A stretch of 64,000 nt of DNA, from positions 38,463 through 102,462 of the forward strand of contig CAJQUW010003412.1 of assembly GCA_907163375.1 (NCBI GenBank). The letters are read 5' to 3'. Every line of letters begins with the position of its first letter. Within the stretch, counting starts at the first letter, position 1. This document shows positions 33,501 to 48,500 of the stretch, piece after piece. Position numbers and translations under genes: made by a program. This DNA is from Prostheceraeus crozeri (taxonomy: Eukaryota > Platyhelminthes > Polycladida > Euryleptidae). The notes beneath the pieces were generated by a model. It was not told where the DNA came from. It made no database searches and worked only from the letters and a program-made list of their open reading frames with translations.

Positions 33501-36500
33501 TTCAACTTTTCACTGTTTGCAATTCATTGATAACTGCTATGTTGTTAAGCTTGGGAACGGTATATATACCGTAGTAGTATGCATAGTATGTATCTTACAA
33601 CAGAAGTTAATTCAATGCCATGATATGTGAGTAAAAATGGAAACTTGTGTAGGTCCATACATCATGTACAAAATATGTTAAGCTACCTCTGATATGTACC
33701 TATGCTCTTGGCAGAGTTGGAACCGGTCACGGTCAGACCTCTGTACCGGTTTAACCGGTTTTGTTTTCATGCTTAATATTTGCTTTTTTAACGCAAAAAG
33801 ACATTTTGTGCAAAGAGAATTGAATGTAGGTACACAACTGATAAAAGAGCACTATAGCCTATGCACTGCATGCGTGTGTTTATGTAGGCTACATACCTCT
33901 TTTGTTATGAAAGTGTATTTATACGAAATCGAGTATGAAATGCAACAGTGATGCATGTCTAAAACTAACACATATATTGGTATGGAGAGAGATAGAGGGA
34001 GCTGAAACTGGAAAAATGGAAAGATATAGAAAATTTAACTTTATTCGACACGCCGCGAATGATAGTCGATACACAATTAACAATGGGTAAAAAACATAAA
34101 TTCAAATTTAATCTGATGAAACAATTATTGTGTTAGCAATAGTCTGGAATCAACCAATCTGCCGCCGATTGTGCCTTGCACTCTTACTTTCAAGCAGATA
34201 GGAAGCTTTGCTTTGATGTTTTGGTGTCGCCGTCGGGTAAGGACAATGCATGAGGACAACTTTCGAGCAAATGGCATTGTTCGATGATAAATCGATATGT
34301 CGTCGCCGGTAACTCGTCAACTGCCTGAAGATTCCGCACACGCAGTGTTATCGTCATTTGCAAGTTGTGACTAAGATGCAGCAGCCGCTCAATCAGACGA
34401 TTCTCAAGGATCTAATAGCATGAAGTTTAATTGAAGTTTTTAAAAAACCGGTATCGCTATGAGATTTTCAAATCGGTACCGGTCAAGAATTCTGCACCGG
34501 TTCCAACTCTGGCTCTGGGGTATTTATATCTATCAATATGATTAAATTACATAAAGGAAGGATGCACTCACTATGTTCTATTGCTGCTGCTGCAGCACGT
34601 GTTGCGTCACCCTGAGAAAGTAGCTGACTGCTGACTTAGTACTCAATGAATACTAGACTATAAGTGCATGATGACGGTGTTTCACAGCCTCAGGGATGTT
34701 CGGTCTCGATAAACTATCGAATCACTGCTGCTGGAAAAAGTTGAGAAGATAGCAAAAATCTGTTCCTGTCATTGAAACTGATAAATTTTCTATTTTGTAA
34801 AACTGAATTTTAATATCAAGCTAACTTTTTATATTTTCTGCTCCGATTTTGATCGATACTTTAACGAGACGAATGTGCGTCTGATTAAAGATCATATTTG
34901 GAGATTACGCTTTAGGTATGCGAGCATCATTTTCAATTTACTGTACTATATTTTGTATTAAAATGGACATCATTTCACTAAATTCGACTATTAAATGGTG
35001 ATAATTTTAAATAAATGGATATATAAAAATGTGATGTTATGTTACGTAATGTAATGTATTAGCGTCTGAGTATAACTGCAGTATTAGCAATGTAGTGCAC
35101 GAGCTTGTATGTAAGAAGTGTGGTGGTAATTATATTGGTAAAACTTTCAGGGTTTTCCGTACACGGTGTTTTGAACATCGGCGGAGCATTGTTTATAAAG
35201 ATCGATAAAAGTACATTGAGTGTGCATGTTCGTGAATGTGAGAGTGAGAGTATTGTTGACTTTAATGTGAAGATTCTTGAATGTGTGAAGAGATCGCCTG
35301 ATAATGGGTTGTTTGAAGACCGTTGGATAAAGTACAAGTGACCGTTGTTGAATCGATGTAATGAATTGTCGGAGTGGTGATAGAAGTTCGCACGGCATAG
35401 AAGGTTTGGTGTCTTGTTGACAAAGGGTCGGGACCCGAAATGTCCTAGACAAAAACGCCTGTAAATAGTGTTTTTAGCTTTTGCAAAAACTAAGGGGGAG
35501 TATATTTTACTTGTACATACGTGGTGTGATCCAAAATGTCCCGGACTAGCCTAGTTGCAGCTATTCCCTGATAACGAATACTGTTCTAGCTGTTTATTTG
35601 TCTCTAAGGCACAGGAAATATGGTTGCATAAACATGTTCAGTTCATTTTATATTTTTTTATGATTTATTAAACTTGTTACTCGAATTTCAGTATTTTTCT
35701 ACGTTTATATGTTTGTTTAGCTGTCTAGCAGTATTCAGTTTATCCAACTTTCTAAGTTAAATTGATTTCGCTTACGTATTCGAAGGGCATTTGTTGATGA
35801 CGTCTTACATTCTTCATCTGTCACGTGATTAAGCGATGATTTGTGTCATGTGATTCACATTCAGCAAGAACTCAATCGCTTGTTCATTGATTGTGCAGTC
35901 ATTACGATAAATGTTTCAACCGTTTCTGCTATCGAATACCGAAGTGCAATACGATTTTTCATGATCCGTGAATTCACTAGTAGTGACATTTTGAATGAAT
36001 TGGACCTCACTTATTGTAGTAATGCACCATCACGAACAACGGTGTGCTCTTGGATCAGCGAATTCAAAATAGTTAGAGTCTGTACAGCAGGATTAAGTGT
36101 TGGTAGGCCACAAGAGATACCGCATGATAAAATTAAGGAATGTGATGAATCGATATTGACGCACATGAGAATAACCGCACCTGAATTATCAAAGCAGTTA
36201 CGGATTAGTTATTGCTCTTGTTATGGCATGATTAACGATCTTGGGTATCAAAAATTGTCCTCCTGCTTTGTGCTGAAGTTTCTCTTGCCTAAAGTCAAAG
36301 AAAACAGTGCTCAAGCGACACTGTCGAATTTGGATCTGTACGAAAGTTACGGGGGACAGTTCTTGTGTAATATTCTAACAGAAGATGAAGCTCCTTTATC
36401 TTTCTATCTACCGCACAGTAAACGAGAATCTGCAGAGTGGCGGAAACCAGGCGAGTCCGCACCATTGAAGATGCGATCTGGAACGTCGCATCGTCGGTCA

Positions 36501-39500
36501 TTGATGCTCACTGTGTTTTGGAATGCCACAGGCATTCAACTGGTTGACTTTACTAACAGAACTATTCGAATGAACAGTGAGTACTACTCGCACCTGTTGT
36601 CTGATGTCAGGAAGAAGATAAGAAAACCACGAAGCATTCCTTTAGTTCTGCTATACGACAATGCTGATGCTGCAATACACACCAGTCACGAAACAACCAA
36701 TGCAATAACAAAGAACGGATTCCATCTTTTAGACCATCCTCCTTACTCACCTGACATATTCCCAAGTGATTTCTATCTCTCTTCGGATTCCTTAAAAAAC
36801 ACTTGCGAAAACACTTCATTGACACATCAAATGAATTAAAGACTTCTGTCAATCAGTTTTTCGATTCCTTATCACCTGATGCTTCTTCACGAGGCTTTTC
36901 TGGAATAACAAAGTCGCTGGAGAAAGCGACAAATGTAAACGGGTCATACATAAAAAATGAAAATAAATTGAATTTTTTGGAATATAAACTTTTCTCTTCT
37001 GATACTTTCTCCTGAAGGATATGGCAAAATTTGTATTAGTGTTTATGATTTTCAAGTGATGATCTTAGAAAAATACTGAAATTCGAGTAACAAGTTTAAT
37101 AAATCATTAAAAATATGAAATGAACTGAACATGTTTATGCAACCATATTTCCTGTGCCTTATAGACATAAATAAACAGCTAGAACAGTATTCGTTATCAG
37201 GGAATAGCTGCAACTAGGCTAGTCCGGGACATTTTTGATCACACCACGTAGGTATACTATTTTGTTTTGGCACAAACGTGTCGTGAACATGTACTTGAAA
37301 ACCATATCTTTTTTAGTATCATGTACAAACACATGTTTTTTGAGTATATCACAAACCAAGCAAGAGCCAATCTCTGCTGATGCTTGATATTGATAGGCGT
37401 ATGGATCTCCATTATTCTATCAAGTGTTGATACAAGACAATGTTTTCGTCGGAAGTGACAGGGTCTTAAATTTTGCTTTCGTCACGCACATAGCGCATGG
37501 AATTGTCCACTATCCATGGCTTCGGAGCCGTGGTCCAGCTGCCACGGCTCCGGGCGTTTCCGGCTCCGACCCAGGACCCTTCGACATATTGTCGCCACCC
37601 CCCCCCCCTCCCCCCAACACGAAGCCGAACAAGAGACTTTCACAGAGAGATGTGCACCCGATGGCTACTGCGAAGCTGCACATCTGTCAAGGTCTACCTG
37701 GTACCTCTTCTTTTCAGACAAGATCACAGACAGCACATATACATATATCCAATAGGAGCAGGCTGAGGTTTTCGGTAAAATTACATTTGTCTGTGTTTTC
37801 TGTTGTTAAGTGAGAAGTACTACGGCGTGTCGAACCATCTATAGGTCATGCAGTTCATACTGTTTAAGAAGCTTGACACATTAATATATAATAATTAAAT
37901 ATTATAATTATAAAATTGCCATTTTGTCGTAAAATACAGCATCCTGATTAAGTTTAAGCTGAAACTTATTAAGGCTTTTTTTTCGTACATATCATTGATC
38001 GGAGGCATAAACTGATGCAGGATGGAAAAATGACTACCATGTTAAAAATTATGAGTAATGTGACTTAGCTAGTTCTTCCCGCTTCTTTTGAAGCATTAGG
38101 CGGAGACAGAGCCATGAAAATCTCTATTTATTTGGGACTGATAGAAGTTCCTGATCTAGTCCCTTCCACTACCGCTCTTAGCGCATAATCAGAGTCGAGA
38201 ATAAATACTTCATTTTCCAGAACGAGGCATCATTGATTTTAAAAGAGTTTTTAGTCAGACACATCGAAGTACCTTAGTCAGTGAAAGGGTTTTCAAAAGT
38301 TTCAATCCGCACGCTGTTGAACATGCATGTGAACTTTTTTCCTGTTCTTATCAGATCGTGTCTGATAAGAACAGGAACCGGGTAGAACTCTCAGACGCAC
38401 AGATTCGCAGTAGTCATGGATAGGGTGTACTGCATTCTCTGAAAGTTCAATTTTCAGCCTCGTTCCCTGCAGGAAACAGGTGCTGCCGGTCGAACGAGAT
38501 GATTCAACCACTCAGCTGGTAGGGCTCTAATATTCATCAATCAAGTAATCATATTCCCACATTGAACTAAAATTCTTTTTATATCAAATGTACTTCAGAA
38601 GTATTTTGATACTTATAATACCTATAAAATAACCATACATCTTGAAGGTAATAATAATTAAGGATCAGTGATGTGTTTTAATGATAAGTACATTAAATTT
38701 GAGGCGAGAATGCAGGTGCATGCTTTTCGACAGGAGCCCTTCGCCCGACAACCGCGTTTTCGGCTGGAACGCAATCTTAAAGAAGTCAGCGATCTCCGTT
38801 AAAATCCGAATAAATGATTTGCAGTAGGCTATGTATTGGGAGGAGATGAAGGCCAGCAGATTTTGGGAGGTAGCATACAATGATGACGCACTTTCATTCG
38901 CTTCAGATTTCGTACACTATCAAATATCACTTTATCACGCAGAGACTGAATTCATAATATATAAACCTTCAAGCCGGAGCCGTGGTATTTCTTGTCGGCT
39001 CCGGCTCCGAAACCCTGCCTTTATCTATGTTTTGCAGATTTTTGCTGGCCATTGCGAAGCTACGGATCAAGAATGTTTGTTTGGCCGAGGATTGCGGAAG
39101 AAAAGCCAAACATTAATTTTTGCTTACTATCTCAGTGCATTCTGCGAATTTATTGTTCTCCTCGAAATCCATGTATTATCTCTATGTAATTAATAAGCAT
39201 AATATGAATTATGTCATTTCTCATATTGCAGATACAATCCTGAAAATCTCAACTCACTGGAACAATACGTCGAAATGCAAGCTCAAGAAGGTAGCTACGA
39301 TTGTGAAAGCAACCTTGCTGTTTTAAAATTGTAAGTTTTTTAGTTTACTTACTAATTTCGATCCTCCCAACCCACTAGGAAGCCTATTTGTATTTCAGAT
39401 ATCAGTTTTACCCAAATTTCTTTCAAACCAATGTCACAGCTCAGATTCTATTGAAGGCGTTAACAAATCTACCTCATACTGATTTTGCACTTTGCAAGTT

Positions 39501-42500
39501 CCTAATTGACACAGAAAAGCTAGAAGAAGAACCATTAAAGACAATCGCAGTCCTGGGTAACCTTTTAGACACGTGCCAATTTCAGCGTTTCTGGGTAAGT
39601 GCATTTACGATTTGTCTAGCCATATAGCAGATAGTCTATAGAACGCATTGAATGTTACAGTATTGTCATATAACTAGTTTGACAAAGAATATTAAGATTA
39701 AAATAGAAGACATATTAAATTAAATTATGATAAATTAATTAATAAAAGTGATAATTGATGTTTTACAAAACATATTAAGATTTGCTAAGATTATCTAGCA
39801 AAAAGACGATGCCAAATTTACGATGGGAAACCTCCTGTGAAATGGAATTCCTGGAACTCTCACAGATGAAAATTCTCCTATTTTCTCTCGGTTTGAGATA
39901 AAAAAATATTGGGTTTCGTGATTCTAAAAACAAAGATTTGGGGGATTGGCATATCTTTCAATATTTTGAACATCGAACGGACATCAGTTCGTCTTGCATA
40001 AATCCTCAAATTATTTTCAACAATGATCTCTGGTAATTATTATTTAAGAGTGCGCTTTCAGAATTGTATGGGTTGATAGACTTATCTGCTGAGTCTTACA
40101 ATCGTTTGTGTTTGTTTGTGATCTGTTTAAAACTTGAATCAGTGATTTTTCATATCTTGAATAGTGTCTTGAATGTTAAGTTTTCTATTGATTACAACGA
40201 GAAAGTCATGGTATACAGTAGTTTTGATTCCTTAGCTATGCGATGAAGCTGAGCTGAGGCGAGGCAATCAAATTAGTCATTAGCACGGTGGCGGCTAAGC
40301 CCGGGAATTCTGCTAGGACTCGGGAATCGCCCTTAAAGTTTAGCGAAGTAGGCAATTAGCTCCTTAGTAGCCTGGGAAAGTCATTTTTATTGCTACCTTA
40401 AATTAACATAATTCCTTCATTTCAGCTTCTTTAAATAAAGCAATAGTTAAGCTCATCAATTTTATTCACTGCCTTCGAATCTCTATTGAATTAAGCAAAT
40501 AAATATGTTGACAGATTTGCGTGTGTACAGTACAACATTAGATGACATATAAATTTGACATGTTAAATTTCCTGATTGATTTTGTGAAGGCTGTGCATGG
40601 GGAGATGGCACTCTGCCCTTAAAGCATCTCTTACACAGTAATGGCTTGTTAAGCAATTCGTGGCTGCTCAAATCGAAGTTGTGTACTTAAAATAGTTGAC
40701 TATAATTTGTACATGCAAGTAGTATTTCGTAATTAATGCATAAGGGACGGGGAAAATGTCACCTTTGTTTTTTATGTGTCTGAACGTGCTTACTGCTTAC
40801 GTGTAATTTCGTAATAGATTCGTGCGTGCAATTATGTGGCACAACCTCTTAAGATGTGCAGTTAAGACCATGAGTCATGTATATCGAAAGATCTTATTTA
40901 AACGATAATTCATCTTCACATAATTAATTTCACGTTGTGAGATAGATTACCTATGCACAAATTCTTGAGCAACAAAACGTCTGCTTTACTTTTGAAAGCT
41001 GTGCACCTGAGCATGAATCGCACACAGATACTAGCTTACCAGCGGCTTTATACACCAAATTTAGGAAAGACATGTCATTCTTAATATAAGCTCAATTCTC
41101 TTGGATGGTGTTGTTTATTCATTGATTATCACCTTATTAATTGAACTGATTTTCAAGCACATTATCTAGCCTACTTAGCTACTGACTTTAATTCTAGATG
41201 CCAACGAAAACTGATGTTCTATTCTGTGAGTTAGACATTTTTGCCCTTGTCGGTCGCCACCTTTCGTAATTCGGAACGATGCTTGCAGTCAAGTAGGTTT
41301 CGTGCTAGTTCCGTAGGGTAGCTGTTTGATTGAAGACAGAGTCATTGGTACCTTCGTAGTTTCAGAAGTTCGTTGGATGTTATGTCGGGTGCGCAGGGTA
41401 GCTGTTTGAGTGCAGCGTCACATGATGTTCTCCAAATATATAATCGAACCAAATGAGCAATATGAGTCTCAGTGTTGTCATGTTATTAAGTCAACTTATT
41501 TCTTGAAACTGAGCAGTCACATTCAGCGAAGAACTCAGATTCATTTATACATTTACTTGAAAATATTAGAAATGCGCAACAGACTTGAAATAATCATCTG
41601 CAATGATGGTGAGCACGTTGCGTCCAGCTCGCATAACTGCTCACCTATAAATCACCTTTCTTGAAAGAATTTCTGAATTCGCAATATAAACCCCTCTGTT
41701 CATTCTTCTCTTTGCCCCTCTTTAAATCACAACCTCACAATACTAAGTGTTCTCTTGTGCATGGATGCACTCAGCCCTCACACTGTGGGACTTCGGGGTT
41801 GACCCCGTCAGGTGTGCGGAGCTCATTCGCCTGTGGGAGCTGACGATTGGACAGCTCAATATCTGACTGCCCCTTGCTTGACTCCCTCTTGGGGGCAATT
41901 CTTTGATCACTGATCATGATTTATGACTAGTGACAAGTAACAAGTGATTTCAATTCTTCGACATGATCATAGGGGTCGCACTCGGCAAAAAATTTAAAAA
42001 AAGCAAAAAATTTGAGATAAAGACAAACACAAAAAAGTAAAGAAAGTCTATATGTAGATAACCTGAAGTCACAAGCTCGAGGCATAGCATCAGCATAGTT
42101 TCTGCATGGCAATTTGTTCTATCGTTTGTCTTATTTCATTCTAGTTGTCAATTTGCGTGATTTTCAACAGCAAGTAATTATTTAAGTTCCACAGCTATCC
42201 GAAGAAAACATCAAAAATTTAGTTTAAAGGTCACTGTTCCCCGCACTGGTAATGGATAGGTGCTGACATCCGGAGCGCGTTGTGGTACTTTTAGTCTGGA
42301 TGCCCATCCTGTCAAAAGTTGCAATATATGCCTACTATGTTATGTCGAATATCACCACGTTTCAAATGCTGCTTGCTTAAGCCTGCTGTGCATGCCAGCT
42401 TATGAAGTCTTTTCATTTGAGATTTTTCCCCGATCTCAAAGGAGTCAAAAAAAGTCTTCTCATGATTTTACAACGCTTTCACATCTGTTGAAAGCAGGCA

Positions 42501-45500
42501 TGCATCTATATTTCGTTAGGATTGCGACTTCATGTGACTTCTTCAATAATTATTATTCGTGATTGTTCCTGCGCGTGTGTTTACTTCTATCACATGCAAA
42601 AACTTCTCAGATTCAGTGAATCTGCGTCTTGAGAAGTCACTACAGTCTCACAGCACAAACACAGTTAAGGGCATAAGATTTCACTTCTGAATGATAAGTT
42701 CGGAACGCAATTGTAAACCCGAAGTGTAGCATTTTCAGGAAAAGTCAGGGAAATGTCTGGAATAAAAATATCAAAAGTTGACATACATTGGATGTTCGGT
42801 AGATCTAGGACTCTACTGTAATTTATTTTTGTTGCCCATTCATGTCGACCATCGAGTGACGATAAATTATCGAATGATTTACCATTTGTCTTCAATCATC
42901 TTCCAGGTGGAGCTCGAGAATAACATGGAGATTACTCGGGGAGTCGCAGGCTTCGTTGAATCGATGAGACGTTGTAAGTTGACCCTACTTTATCCGGGAG
43001 GGGCTCCCGATGCACCTTATGAGGTTGCTCCAGAGATTTAATAAAGAAAATAACAACAAGGACCTAGTTTCCACGCATTTCTGTGAACCAATCCAAATTT
43101 TGTCAACTTAGGCCCATGAGAGCATCAAAATTTTGATCTTCATAAAAAATAACACCGTTTGAAAATCGAGAATATTGTTCATTTCCTTGCGAAACTAAAC
43201 ATTTTAATTTATCCACAAATGTATCTATGTAATTGTTATATGATCACTGTCAATATTACACGTAGACACTACTCATAATAGGTTTATTAGTAATGTTTCT
43301 ACAATGCTACAAATAGTGGGTTCCAACTTCCCAAGTATATAATGGACAGATGATCATGCCCCACAGTATTGTTGATGTATTTGTCTATATGGAAGTGCAG
43401 TTACTGTATTTTTTTTGTTCAATGTGCCTCTACAATAGTAGCAGACATTAATGATTTTCATATTTTCAAAAATATATTTGAGCTGAATTCAACACTGCTT
43501 AACTATCCCAATGCAATAAAACATACCCAAAGGTTCAAATATTGTATTCATGTGATAACTGATCAAAACAAATCGTTCATCAAAGTCAGGTGCTGTGAAT
43601 TTCCAACAAGTTTTCAAAACACAAATAATTTGAAAAAAGGTGGAATTAATTTTAAACTGCTATTTATAATAGCAAGATGGTCGAGTTGGTGAAAACTGAT
43701 ATTAGCAGTAAAAAGAGAGTGCGCCAATTCTTCAGTGCTGCAATTATGGGAACGATTGAATCTTAGGAGCATTAAAATCAGGCGATGGGGACTTCAAAGC
43801 TGAAAACGCCGTGGTTAGCATTGATTATTGAGCTAAGCTCGTTTATTATCAAACTAGGAATCTGGGATGGCACTTTTCCTCGAATCTGCGGATTTGAGAG
43901 TTAAATCCATCATTCCTGAGAATCACCACAATTCGATGAGAGCCCGTGAGGTGATAGGGGTATTTAATTTTCTACATGTCTTCAGTTCAAACATAACCCT
44001 TATGATATTTCTGCACTGTATTGCAAAAGTCAAATCTTAAGTGCCACATCGTTTTTGATAATTCAAAATATTACATTTTCAAATTTAAGTAACACTGGTA
44101 TTCACTTCGCAATCATTTCATACATCATTTCTGAAGAAACATATCGTTTGTAATATCCAAATGTAGAACCTACCTTGTCGACGCACCTTATTACAACAGA
44201 GGGGTCCCTTTACATCGTAACTAGATTGAGGACCCCTTTACATCGCAACTGGAAGGAGGAGCCCCTTTTTCATCACAACTAAACCACCACCCTTTTTTCA
44301 TCGCAACTAGAAGGAGAGTTCATCTGACATCATAACTGGCAGTGGTCGGATTCTGACGCAAATTTCGCGTATTACGCGAATTTGACTGGAAATACGCGAA
44401 ATTGAGGATTTATACGCGAACGAAATTATGCACTTAGATATATTATAATCAAAGCCCGGAACTTCAGGCACTAAAAACAGACAAAATAGGCAGGCAAAAA
44501 GGCATTAAAGAAATCAAAAATTGGCACTAAAAATCCAGAAAAAGGCATTTATTTTCACAAATTTTGCATGGGATTGCATGCAATTATTAACAACTTTTTT
44601 AAGTTTTCGAATGATAGGGACTCCCTCCTGTCACTCAGAATATTCTTCAAAGTTGAAAAAGAACGCTCAACGTCCACAGATGTTATCGGAGCAAATTTAA
44701 AGCATACCATAATTTCAGGAGTCATTTTAATATTACATGTAGTTGCATTGTCCTGAATTTCGCCCTGCAATGTCGCTGATACAGCTCTCAAAACATGGAG
44801 ATCTGGATTTGACGCGATCACACTCTCGCATTTCGCCCGAATGGCTTCGCCTCTATTTCCTGTGGCAGACATCAGCTGCTGTCGAAGGTCGTCGACTTGG
44901 TTGAGCATAGATACCAAAGGCTCGTTCTGCTTTTCAAGGAATTGGATTCCGTCAGGTAAAACCGCAAAATGTGTCGCGATGTACGCCAACTCCTGTTTGA
45001 CAGAATGTTTTTGGATCAAATTCTTTGTGATTGCAATTGAAGCGGATTCATTCTCATCCAGTTCTTCAATGACAGATTTGAATTCCTCAAAATTCTTGGA
45101 ATAGTACAAAGACGCTGAGATCCACGTCCCCCACCGAGTAATTACGGGTTGTGGTGGCATTTGCAGATTTGGCGCAACTGTCTTCAACATTTGCACACGT
45201 CTTGGAGCCTTCAAAAATATTTTCTTTGCATTGGCTATAAGAGCGTCAACATCGGGAAACAGTCGGCGAATTTCATCGGCAATGCGATGAAATGCATGCG
45301 CTAGGCAAGTAACATGCAGCATTGATGGAAACAAGATCTTGAGTGCACGTCCTGCCTTTTTCATGTACGGTGCTGCATCCGTCACGAAAAGAAGAACACG
45401 ATTGTGCTGCACACCATTAGGCCACAAGAGGACCAACGCGTTGGTAAAGACTTGAGAAATAGTTGAACTGTTGGTTTTATCTACTGTTTCACACGCAAGC

Positions 45501-48500
45501 AAGAATATCTTCGACGAGTGGTGTACGTCAAGTGTTCCGATGACAACATTCACAACGTAGCGTCCAGTAGCATCAGTCATTTCATCAATTGAACACCATA
45601 TGTAATTTTCACTCACAGCGGTTCGAATCATTTCCATCCGTTGTTGGTACACAACGTCGATATAATTTTTGCGTATACTTGATTCTGACGGTACATTTTC
45701 CTTGGTATATTTTCTCAGGAAATCTTTCAGTGCAGGATTTTCCAACTTCCAAAGAGGTATACTCGAGGACACGAATGCGTTGCAAAGATCTAGCGAAAAT
45801 TGTGACTGTTTCCCAACCGCTTGAAGCGCAGGCTTGAGGAGAGAAGTGATGGTGGAAGACTTTTCCTTCGAACGCTTTGCTGCGAGGCTGGAATGCCTTC
45901 CTCCGGCGAGATGCTGTGTTACGAAATACTTTTTTTCGTAGTTCACGGCCTTGTCACAGATTTTGCAAAATAAAATTGATCCATCTGACGAAAATATCTC
46001 TTCACCAAACTCTTTGATGAAATTCATCAGTCTCTGTTGTGCCGTCGCCCTTTCTTTAGGCATTATTGTATAAGACCAGAATAAAATTCGACGGAAGATT
46101 CGCTGAAATGACACTCACAGATACCACCTGCGCAGTCGAATGAAAGCAACAGTTACGTTGGAGGGAAAAGGTGATCGTAGCCATAGAGACAAGCTGCTGA
46201 CGTCTCCTAGCGCTCAGCGTACACGGTTTTCTCAACGGGTTTCATACATTCTTGTCATACAACGCAGTCTACATCTACACGCCCAGCAGAAAGTTAGCTG
46301 GGTAGCGCAAAATTAAACCAATCAGTAACCATTCGTTTCTCTAATTGTTTGTTAAGAAAGCATTTCAGGCATTTTAAGCACTCAAAAATTAAAAAAGGCA
46401 TTTTACTGAAAAAATTACCGTAAAAGGCATTTTTTGGCATTTATGGCATTTTGCCTGAAGTTCCGGGCTCTGATTATAATATATACCGCGAGCTAATGCT
46501 CTTGTCACTAGATAACTTGATATTGATATTCTAATTCTCATTCATAATATCAATCTTCGATAGAGTTTATGAACTGCTTTATGTGTTTCATACTTGTGAC
46601 TAACTAGGCATTATTTAACATCTTATCATTAAGTTTGTAACTCCATCTGAATTAAGTTTGAACTGCGATGTTCCATATGATATGCGATGGATTTATTAAT
46701 ATTTTTACCTTTTCCAGATCCATTTTACACACGAATGTATGTTGCTTGTGAATATGCTGAGGTTAACATAAGAATTATGTTAGTACATCATTCTGAGAAT
46801 ATGATTTTCAGAAATATATCAATTGATCAGATCCCTTCCCGATGCTGGAAATTTGATGTATCCAACTTTGATCATTGGCACAACGCCTACACCATCATCA
46901 TTGGTGAAAAAGCTCGAAAAATCTTCTCAGATTTATGAGGCCCAACCAGGCAATCGCCTTCAAGATCATGAAAGCCTTTTTCATGGAAATTACAAAAAGA
47001 TTGAGCGACTATTTGCCTTTCGGGAACGAGCTACTGAGGGCTTCACGATTTTTAAGTCCTCTGTACCAACAGAGTGACCATTATGAGAAATGGGTTTTTA
47101 AATTCGTCAAAGCCATCCCTAACATTTTAGGAGATAGCGACCAATCAACATTGCAAGTCGAGATTAGGCTTCATCAAAGTCTGGTAAAAAGCGCCTATGA
47201 AAACGATGTAGGAGAATTTTGGTCGAAAGTCGACAAGGTGGGAAAGACACCAACCCTCGTAAAAGTCGCCAAAGCGATTTTTGTTTTACCACATGGAAAC
47301 GCGGAGGTCGAACGTATTTTTTCGGGTCTATCCGATGAAGTAACTAAGAAACGTCGATCGCTGGGTTCTGAAACCATAAAGGCGTTGTCCGTCAGTAAGT
47401 CTGTTCTCAACAGCAAAAAATTGGACAGCTCTACATTGAAAATAGATCGTCAACTCAGAGATTCATACACGGCATCGCACTCGAAGTATGAAGCATGGAA
47501 GCAGGAGCAACGAAAAGAACGGGAAGAAAAAGAAAAACAGAAATTAGAAGAACGTCTACGAAAAGAATTAAAAGAGGAAATGAACAGAAACGAAAGTATT
47601 CGAAAGCACGCGACTGAGATGGAAGACATCGCAACTTCTCTTAAGGAAAAGGAAGATGAGCAACGGCGACTAACATCTCTTGCAGAGAATGCACTGCAGC
47701 AGGCCAGAAAAGCCGAGAAAGACCTGATGGATCTTCGACAAGAAAAGAATGCATTAGAAATGAAAAAAGAAGCTGCGCGCAGTATAGTACTCGATGTGAT
47801 TCTAAAAAGACATGTACACCAATTCTCAGATTCTTCTATGCCGAGTAACAAATATTCGCGCTTCGACAAAAAGACTAATCTGTGTAATTCAATGGATTGC
47901 TTGCCATTATGAGTTACATAGGCGTATAAAGCAAACTTCTGTGTGTGTTACTATTTGGATAAAGTTATAAAGTAGATGGCGCATAAGTTGAAGTCGTAAG
48001 TTTTCTTACCTAGATCGTGCATGTAAACAATAAAATACTAATTATGGAAGATCCATGATCACAATCAAGTCACTCACTTCACTTCACTTCTCGTTTTACG
48101 TCCTTCTTGTCCCATTGCTTGAGGTTGGACGGAGTTTGATGGCTCGCTTCCACTGGTCCCGATCTTGGGCAAGGTGCTCGCTGATGTTGAGGGCATCAAA
48201 GTCTTCTTGAACGCAGTTTCGCCATGATTTCTTTGGTCTTCCAACTGGGCGCTTTCCCTCCACCTTCATGGATTCCACTCTCCCGATGACCTTCTCTTCC
48301 GATCTCCTGACATGACCAAACCATCGAAGCCTCTTCTGTTGAATTCGGTTCCTCAGGTGTGTCAGCCCGCACATTCCCATTACATCGTCATTAGTGACCC
48401 GGTCTCTCCATTTGATCTTCATCATGTAGCGCAGCATCCTCTGGTCGCACACTTCAAGTCGGCTTCTTTGTTGCTGAGTCAACGGCCAGGTTTCCGCTCC

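Noticed and set aside
47450-47869. 139-codon minus-strand frame rich in Ser, Phe and Arg
   Set aside because: Antisense shadow of the coiled-coil coding region.
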